Position numbers and translations under genes: made by a program
Part shown: one piece after another, positions 59,043 through 64,000 of the stretch
How the letters are laid out: every line of letters starts with the position of its first letter
Numbering within the stretch: position 1 is the first letter of the stretch
Assembly: GCF_014892575.1 (NCBI RefSeq)
Contig: NZ_JADBGI010000005.1
Span: 248,001 to 312,000 of the forward strand
Length of the DNA: 64,000 nucleotides
Source of the DNA: Nocardiopsis coralli
Lineage (GTDB): Bacteria > Actinomycetota > Actinomycetes > Streptosporangiales > Streptosporangiaceae
Direction of reading: 5' to 3'
The notes under the pieces: generated by a model
What the model saw: the letters and a program-made list of their open reading frames with translations, nothing else
Told to the model about the DNA's origin: nothing
Database searches by the model: none

Positions 59043-60644
59043 TCACGCGTGCGCGAAACCCGGGTACCCCTTCGCGGCGATGTCGTCGCACTGCTGCCGG
59101 TACAGGTGCATCCCGCCGGCGTAGGGCATGAACGAGCGGGGCTTCCCGGGGATGTTGGCGCCCATGTACCAGGAGCCGCCCTCCGGGTAGACGGTGTAAC
59201 CGGCGACCTCGGCCACGTGCGCGGTCCACTCCCGTTCCGCGGCCTCCTGGGGCTCGGTGGTGCGCACACCCTGCGCCTCGAGGTGCGCGATGTAGTCGGC
59301 GACCCACTCCACGTGCTGCTCGATCGACAGCAGGACGTTGCCCAGGACCGACGGGCTCCCGGGGCCGGTGAGCATGAACAGGTTCGGGAACCCGGCGGTG
59401 GCCACGCCCAGGTAGGTCTGCGGGCCCTCCTCCCAGCGGTCGGCCAGCCGCACGCCGTCGCGCCCGCGCAGGTCCATGCGCAGGTACGGGCCGGTGATCG
59501 CGTCGAACCCGGTGGCCATCACGACCACGTCCGCCGGGTGCTCGGCGCCGCCCGCCACGATCCCCGTACTGGTGAACCGCTCGACCGGCCGCTCGCGCAC
59601 CGACACCAGGCTCACGTCGTCGCGGTTGAAGGCGGCGTGGTAGCCGGACTCCACGCAGATGCGCTTGCTGCCGAGGGGATGGTCGTCCGGGCACAGCAGC
59701 TCGGCGGTCTCCGGGTCCTCGACGGTCTCCCGCACGCGCTCGCGCACGTAGTCGGCCATGACGTCGTTGGTGGTGTGGTTGACGAGCGCGTCGCCGAACG
59801 AGGCCAGGAACGCCAGGCCGCCCATCCGCCAGCGTTCGTCCAGCTCGGCGCGGCGCTGCTGCTCGTCCAGGCCCTCGGCGGTGTCCGGTGCGGGCGGGTA
59901 GGGCAGGCCGCCGGCGTTCTCCCGCGCGGCCCGGCGCAGCTGCGGGTAGTCGGCGCGCAGTTCGTCGAACTCGCCCTCGGCGTAGCGGTGGTTGCGGGAC
60001 GGGACCGCGTAGTTGGCGGTGCGCTGCAGGACCGTCGTGTGCGCGGCCCGGCGCGCCACCTCGGGCACGATCTGGATGCCCGTGGAACCGGTGCCCACGA
60101 CCACCACGCGCTTGCCGTCCAGGTCCACGCCCTCCTCGGGCCAGCGGGAGGTGTGCAGCACGGTTCCGCCGAAGTCCTCGGAACCGGGGAGGTCGGGGGT
60201 CTGCGGCGCGGACAGGCACCCCACGGCCGTGACGAGATAGCGGGCCTCGTACTGTTCGCCGCCGTCGGTCGTCACGCGCCACAGCTGCGCGGAGTCGTCG
60301 AAGTGGGCGGACTCCACCCGGGTGCCGAAGGTGATGTCGCGGTACAGGTCGAAGCGTTCGGCGACGTGCTCGGCGTAGGCCAGGATCTCCGGCTGGGAGG
60401 CGTAGCGCTCGGTCCACGTCCACTCCGCCTGGAGGTCCTCGTCGAAGGAGTAGGAGTAGAAGAGGGACTCGGCGTCGCAGCGTGCACCCGGGTAGCGGTT
60501 CCAGTACCAGGTGCCGCCGACGCCGTGGCCGGCCTCCAGGACCCGGACGTCGAGTCCGACACGGTCGCGGAGGCGGTGGAGGGCGTACAGGCCGGCGAAA
60601 CCGGCGCCGATGACAACGGCGTCGAGACGGGGGACGTGCGGCAC
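59043..60644 (-). CDS. Flavin-dependent Baeyer-Villiger-type monooxygenase
   Basis: The 533-residue protein has two dinucleotide motifs, VVIGAGFAGLY (Gly13, Gly15, Gly18; FAD) and VVVGTGSTGIQI (NADPH). Between them lies the Baeyer-Villiger fingerprint FGGTVLHTSRWP (about residues 157-168). Type I BVMOs insert oxygen next to a ketone using FAD and NADPH. GTG 60644 has GGAAGG eight bases upstream; starts further up add a Pro/Ala-rich stretch. The SDR upstream (gap 130 bases) could supply the ketone by oxidising an alcohol, and a TetR regulator is divergent to it. Confidence 0.9.
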   Translation of the reverse strand: MPHVPRLDAVVIGAGFAGLYALHRLRDRVGLDVRVLEAGHGVGGTWYWNRYPGARCDAESLFYSYSFDEDLQAEWTWTERYASQPEILAYAEHVAERFDLYRDITFGTRVESAHFDDSAQLWRVTTDGGEQYEARYLVTAVGCLSAPQTPDLPGSEDFGGTVLHTSRWPEEGVDLDGKRVVVVGTGSTGIQIVPEVARRAAHTTVLQRTANYAVPSRNHRYAEGEFDELRADYPQLRRAARENAGGLPYPPAPDTAEGLDEQQRRAELDERWRMGGLAFLASFGDALVNHTTNDVMADYVRERVRETVEDPETAELLCPDDHPLGSKRICVESGYHAAFNRDDVSLVSVRERPVERFTSTGIVAGGAEHPADVVVMATGFDAITGPYLRMDLRGRDGVRLADRWEEGPQTYLGVATAGFPNLFMLTGPGSPSVLGNVLLSIEQHVEWVADYIAHLEAQGVRTTEPQEAAEREWTAHVAEVAGYTVYPEGGSWYMGANIPGKPRSFMPYAGGMHLYRQQCDDIAAKGYPGFAHA

Positions 60645-60774
60645 GGGGAGGTCCTTCCAAGCCCTGGGGGCGGGCGCTGGGGTCGGGGCGGCAGTCACGG
60701 TACCGGGCGCTGCCGTGGGGGACACCGGTGCCCCCGGGGATCCGAGCCGGGAGGGAACCCCGGGGGGCAAGGGG

Positions 60775-61602
60775 TCAGCCGAGGCGGCCCGTGGCGACCG
60801 CGGCGGTCACACCGCCGTCGACCAGCAGGTCGGTCCCGGACACGAAACCGGAGGCCGGGCCGAGCAGGTACTCGGCGGCCGCCGCGATGTCGGCGGGTGT
60901 GCCCAGGCGCCCGGCGTTGGAGGCTTCGACCATGGCCCGCATCGATGCGCCGTGCTCGCTGTCGAGCTCACCGCGGCCCATGGGTGTGGCGATCACGCCC
61001 GGACTGATGCTGTTGACGCGTGCGCCCCGCCTGCCCCAGTCGGTGTTGGCGGCCTGGACGCGCAGGTGGTTGGCGTGCTTGGCGATGGAGTAGGCGGCGC
61101 CGGGGTCGGCGGAGGCCGGGCCCGTGATCAGGGGCAGGGAGAGCAGTTCCTCGGCGGGCGCGGTGGCCAGGGCCGTCGCGGCCTCCTCGGGGAGCGGGGG
61201 GACCCGGTGCCCGGCCATGCTGGAGACCACCACGCCGGCCCCGCCCGGGGCGACGATCCGGCCGAACACCTCCAGGACCAGGGCGACCCCGAGCAGGTCC
61301 ACGGCCAGGATGCGTTCGGGGGAGGCCTGGATCGGGGAGAGCCCGGCGGTGTGCGCGACCCGGCTGACCTCGCCGAGCCCGTCGGCGGCCTCGGCCAGCT
61401 CGGTCACCGACGTGCGGGAGGCGACGTCGACCGGCCGGGTCGTGACGTCGTAGCCCTCTCCGCGGAGCTGGTCGGCGGCGGCCTCGAGCACCTCGGGGGA
61501 GTGGTCGGCCAGGAGGAGACGGGCGTCACCGCCGATGCGTTGCGCGATGGCCCGTCCCATGCCGCCGGCGCCGATCACCACGGCCACGTCGTTCGTTCTC
61601 AT
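60775..61602 (-). CDS. SDR-family oxidoreductase
   Basis: The 275-residue short-chain dehydrogenase has loop VIGAGGMGRAIA, active-site region VVVSSMAGH, AYSIAKHAN (YxxxK), and VSGTDLLVDGG. It is clearly related to the SDR at 52795-53619; both contain a HTAGLSP and an ALVLE.F..I.PGGAGVVV segment. It is the first gene of a likely two-gene unit with the BVMO. ATG 61602 has GGGGT upstream. Confidence 0.87.
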   Translation of the reverse strand: MRTNDVAVVIGAGGMGRAIAQRIGGDARLLLADHSPEVLEAAADQLRGEGYDVTTRPVDVASRTSVTELAEAADGLGEVSRVAHTAGLSPIQASPERILAVDLLGVALVLEVFGRIVAPGGAGVVVSSMAGHRVPPLPEEAATALATAPAEELLSLPLITGPASADPGAAYSIAKHANHLRVQAANTDWGRRGARVNSISPGVIATPMGRGELDSEHGASMRAMVEASNAGRLGTPADIAAAAEYLLGPASGFVSGTDLLVDGGVTAAVATGRLG

Positions 61603-61620
61603 GGAGTACCCCGTTGCGTG

Positions 61621-61639
61621 TGTGTCTGTTTCCGACACA
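61621..61639. promoter_or_regulatory. Candidate TetR operator overlapping a start site
   Basis: TGTGTC-N7-GACACA is a perfect inverted repeat. On the minus strand a TAAACT hexamer at 61643-61648 would start transcription within this repeat, toward the SDR gene. A divergent TetR gene lies 220 bases away. Confidence 0.6.
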
Positions 61640-61724
61640 TGTAGTTTACGGGTGGGGTCGGGGAGGGCGGACAGCGCCGGACAGGACCCAGGGTCTGTTT
61701 GGTGGGCGCCTTCCGTCGCTTCAA

Positions 61725-61820
61725 TGGGCACTGCGCCGAAGGCGTCTGTTGAGGGTGGTGGCGGGTGACGGGTGGGCACTGCGCCGAAGGCGTCTGTTGA
61801 GGGTGGTGGCGGGCGACGGT
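61725..61820. repeat. 48-bp tandem repeat, two copies
   Basis: Two copies (61725-61772 and 61773-61820) differ at two positions. They lie between the SDR promoter and the TetR promoter. Confidence 0.9.
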
Positions 61821-61846
61821 GTGGGGGGTGTCCGCCGAACAGGCCC

Positions 61847-61852
61847 TAGCCT
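61847..61852 (+). promoter_or_regulatory. -10 hexamer TAGCCT, probable leaderless start
   Basis: TAGCCT lies six bases before GTG 61859 of the TetR gene and just after the tandem repeat. Confidence 0.45.
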
Positions 61853-61858
61853 GGGGCT

Positions 61859-62518
61859 GTGTCACGACCCAGCCCTCAGAGCACCGAGCGCCCCCGGCGC
61901 CATGAGCCCGACCCGCGCAAACGACGTTCCCGCCGCGCGATGGAGGGCGCCCTCCTCGAACTCGTGGCCGAGCGCGACCTGTCCCGCCTCTCGGTCTCCG
62001 ACGTCACCCGCCGCGCCCGTGTGCACCGCACGACGTTCTACGAGCACTACACCGACGTGCACGACGTGGCGGCCTCGGCGTGCACGCAGATGTTCGACGA
62101 GCTGGTGGACGCCACCCCGGTGTTCCGGATCGGGCAGCGCGCCGACGCGATCGATGTGACCGGCGGTTCCGCCGCCGACCGCGAACGCGGGCACGCGGAA
62201 CTCACCGCGGTCTTCGCACACATCGCCGAGCACGCGGAGCTGTACCGCGCGCTGCTGGGGCCCGAGGGCAGCGCCCGGGTCATCGACCACCTGCTGCGGC
62301 GCATCAACGTCGCCGTGCACGTCAACCGGGTGGGAACAGCTGCCACCACGCACGCCGACGACCCGGAGGAGAGCCCGCACGACCCGGCCGCAGCGCTGCT
62401 GTCCGGCGCGCTCATGGGCGTGATCACCGACTGGCTGCGGCGCGGGTGCGAGGGCACGCCCGAGCAGCTGAGCGCCGCGGTGGCCGAGCACTTCGCCGGC
62501 GCGGTCGGCCGCGCCTGA
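61859..62518 (+). CDS. TetR/AcrR-family transcriptional regulator
   Basis: The 219-residue protein has an Arg-rich N-terminus, the TetR helix-turn-helix (about residues 25-72: RRAMEGALLELVAERDLSRL, VSDVTRRARVHRTTFYEHYTD) and a C-terminal ligand-binding domain. Its position divergent to the SDR-BVMO pair suggests it represses them and binds the operator at 61621-61639. GTG 61859 follows TAGCCT. The inducer is unknown. Confidence 0.87.
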   Translation: MSRPSPQSTERPRRHEPDPRKRRSRRAMEGALLELVAERDLSRLSVSDVTRRARVHRTTFYEHYTDVHDVAASACTQMFDELVDATPVFRIGQRADAIDVTGGSAADRERGHAELTAVFAHIAEHAELYRALLGPEGSARVIDHLLRRINVAVHVNRVGTAATTHADDPEESPHDPAAALLSGALMGVITDWLRRGCEGTPEQLSAAVAEHFAGAVGRA

Positions 62519-62551
62519 CCCGCCCGGACGAAGGGCCCGGGTTCCGCCGGG

Positions 62552-63403
62552 TCAGGAGATGTGGTCGAGGGCCCAGGAACCGAGCAGCTCCACGATCCGG
62601 TCGCCCCCGGCGGCGTGCAGCAGCTCGTGCCGGCCGCCCTCGACCAGGTGCATCGTCTTGTCCTCGGCGGGGATCCGCTCCACCAGGCGCACGCTCATCC
62701 GCGGGTCGGTCGAGGTGTCCCGCGTCCCGTGCACCACCAGGGACGGCGTGTGCCAGCGGTCCACCCGGCGCCACAGCCGCGAGGCCGTCTCCAACGTCGT
62801 CACACCCGTGCGCATCGGCACCTTGCCCACGTACAGCAGCGGCTCGCGCTCGGCCGCACGCTGCGCGAACTGCTTGCGGTCCGGGGCGGAGGCGGGTTCG
62901 CGGCGGACCGGAACCGGCACGTGCGGCACCACCCTCGACACCAGGTCGGCGCTCACCCGCACCGCACCGGGTGCGCGGGGCACGAACGCGGGGCCGGTCA
63001 GCATGATCCCGTGCACGCCCTCGGGGGCACGCAGCATCGAACCGGCGCTCACGAGCCCGCCCAAGGAGTGCCCGAACAGCAGCACCGGCAGCCCGCGTTC
63101 CAGCATCCGCGCGCGCACGTCCCCGTGCTCGCGCACCGCCTCGCACACGTCCGTCACACCCCGCCGTCCGGGGGAGTGCCCGTGTCCGGGCAGGTCCATC
63201 GCCCACACCTCGAAGCCCAGCCCCACCAGGTGCGGGATCAACCCGTGGTATCGGTGCACGTACCGTTCGCCGTACTCGCCGAACCCGTGCTGGAACTGCA
63301 CCAGCGCCCGCGGTTCCGACGGCGGCGACCACACCTGGACCACGGAACCGCCGGGGGCCGTGGTCGTCGAGGTGGGCGTGAAGTCCCCGGTTCCCTCGTT
63401 CAC
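62552..63403 (-). CDS. Alpha/beta hydrolase, monoacylglycerol-lipase-like
   Basis: The 283-residue alpha/beta hydrolase has oxyanion region QFQHGFGEYGERY, the motif AMDLPGHGHSPGRRG, nucleophile elbow GHSLGGL (Ser), and likely catalytic Asp in HGTRDTSTDP with His in EGGRHELL. The lid is short and contains the Arg/Pro-rich VPVPVRREPASAPDR segment. It resembles monoacylglycerol lipases and lysophospholipases. GTG 63403 has GGAGG eight bases upstream. Convergent with the TetR gene. Confidence 0.87.
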   Translation of the reverse strand: MNEGTGDFTPTSTTTAPGGSVVQVWSPPSEPRALVQFQHGFGEYGERYVHRYHGLIPHLVGLGFEVWAMDLPGHGHSPGRRGVTDVCEAVREHGDVRARMLERGLPVLLFGHSLGGLVSAGSMLRAPEGVHGIMLTGPAFVPRAPGAVRVSADLVSRVVPHVPVPVRREPASAPDRKQFAQRAAEREPLLYVGKVPMRTGVTTLETASRLWRRVDRWHTPSLVVHGTRDTSTDPRMSVRLVERIPAEDKTMHLVEGGRHELLHAAGGDRIVELLGSWALDHIS

Positions 63404-63512
63404 GGCCGGGCCTCCGTTCCCGCGTGGCACCGTCGGCGCGCGCGGCACGGGCGGTCCGTGTGGCCCGTGCGGGTCCTGGTGTCCAAGGCTGCTCCCGGGG
63501 GGTCGTGGACGG

Positions 63513-64000
63513 TCAGCGGACCGCTTCCATCGGGTGGATCGTCAGCGACTCCAGACGAGCCGCACCCCCAGAAGCGTAGAGCGTGACCCCCGCGTCGCCG
63601 GGCTCGGGGTAGGCGAGCATGGTCCCCGTGAGGGAACCGTCATCGACGAAGACCTCCACCGACGACTCGTCCACGTACCCGCGCATGCGCAGGACCCCGT
63701 CCTCCGGTTCGTGCTCCTGGGCCCGGCGCACCCCGAACTCGGCGTCCTCCTCGAGCTCGGGGTCGTGCAGCGTCTGAGGCCCGCCGTTGGCGCGGTCCAT
63801 GACGAACTCGCCGTGTTCGGTGTTGCCGCCGATCGCGAACCAGGACTCCTCGCCCGAGGCGTCGCCGTCGAAGACCCGCAGCCCGGCCTCCTCGGCCTCG
63901 CCCAGGTCGATCTCGGCCTCGAACTCGAAACTGCGCCCCTCGAAATCGACCGGGACCAGGCCGTCGATCTCCCCCTCGGGCACGTGCACGGGTTCGCCCC
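63513..64000 (-). CDS. C-terminal end of a GH32 (sucrase/levanase-type) enzyme (partial)
   Basis: The last 162 codons of a minus-strand gene run off the right edge. The residues LRMRGYVDESSVEVFVDDGS and DAGVTLYASGGAARLESLTI are the beta-sandwich C-terminal domain of glycoside hydrolase family 32, which hydrolyses or transfers fructose from sucrose or fructans. The catalytic five-blade propeller would lie beyond the window, so activity cannot be confirmed. Third codon positions are GC-rich as elsewhere. Confidence 0.75.
   Translation of the reverse strand, partial: GEPVHVPEGEIDGLVPVDFEGRSFEFEAEIDLGEAEEAGLRVFDGDASGEESWFAIGGNTEHGEFVMDRANGGPQTLHDPELEEDAEFGVRRAQEHEPEDGVLRMRGYVDESSVEVFVDDGSLTGTMLAYPEPGDAGVTLYASGGAARLESLTIHPMEAVR

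Noticed and set aside
1-64000. Insertion sequences, tRNA genes, prophage or integration sites
   Set aside because: No transposase, integrase, cloverleaf or attachment repeat was seen; the window looks like stable chromosome with accessory operons.

Overview
The window is high-GC, densely coded bacterial DNA with long GC-rich codons, frequent GTG starts, GTGA/ATGA gene overlaps and hairpins without T-tracts. Together with a principal sigma factor carrying a Lys/Ala-rich N-terminal extension, a topoisomerase IV pair, and actinobacterial families (DUF7455, DUF5998, DUF3145, DUF1707), this points to an actinomycete. From memory, the order sigma factor, DUF7455, parE, then parC, pfkB, protein acetyltransferase, DUF5998 and DUF3145 resembles the Streptomyces hrdB neighbourhood. 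A Streptosporangiales member such as Nocardiopsis is my best guess, but genus is inference. No tRNA, rRNA, insertion sequence or CRISPR array was seen. LAYOUT. 1-9.2 kb: a gene tail, a membrane-anchored tandem AAA+ ATPase, a sugar nucleotidyltransferase, a tyrosine phosphatase, two poorly known minus-strand proteins and a PAS/GAF/SpoIIE phosphatase. 9.4-23.8 kb: housekeeping core with the principal sigma factor, thiamine-binding protein, YaaA, GNAT, DUF7455, topoisomerase IV ParE, cysteine desulfhydrase-like enzyme, TPR protein, carbonic anhydrase, ParC, and a RecQ helicase with a C-terminal phosphoribosyltransferase-like motif. 23.8-31 kb: a gene-free repeat tract, PfkB kinase, PatA-like GNAT/acyl-CoA synthetase, DUF5998, enoyl-CoA hydratase and an MBL hydrolase. 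31-34.7 kb: a minus-strand cassette of sigma-like factor, small beta-rich protein and TPR-CHAT protease-like protein. 34.9-42 kb: DUF3145, DUF1707 membrane protein, a coupled ATP-grasp/inositol-phosphatase pair, a PEBP protein, an F420-type LLM oxidoreductase, a PucR regulator and a lipoprotein. 42.5-52.5 kb: a LysR regulator and a compact minus-strand operon for form I aerobic carbon monoxide dehydrogenase (coxM-S-L, XdhC/CoxF-like with a YHS domain, MoxR/CoxD, CoxG with a long repetitive tail, CoxE). 52.8-64 kb: an SDR overlapping a sirtuin, UBP zinc finger, CorC/HlyC-type protein, small membrane proteins, two glycine-tailed proteins with similar leaders, GNAT, a Baeyer-Villiger monooxygenase plus SDR divergent from a TetR regulator, a lipase-like hydrolase and the C-terminal end of a GH32 enzyme. 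HOW THEY WORK TOGETHER. The CO dehydrogenase operon is the clearest functional unit: MSL form the Mo/FAD/FeS enzyme, and the following genes are of the type that insert and mature the active site. The LysR gene at its far end and a 26-bp inverted repeat upstream of coxM are candidate controls. The CHAT/sigma cassette is the most interesting little-described module. A pattern seen across the window is a -10-like hexamer 6-7 bases before the start codon, which suggests many leaderless mRNAs. All calls are by eye from sequence and family knowledge; no searches were run.
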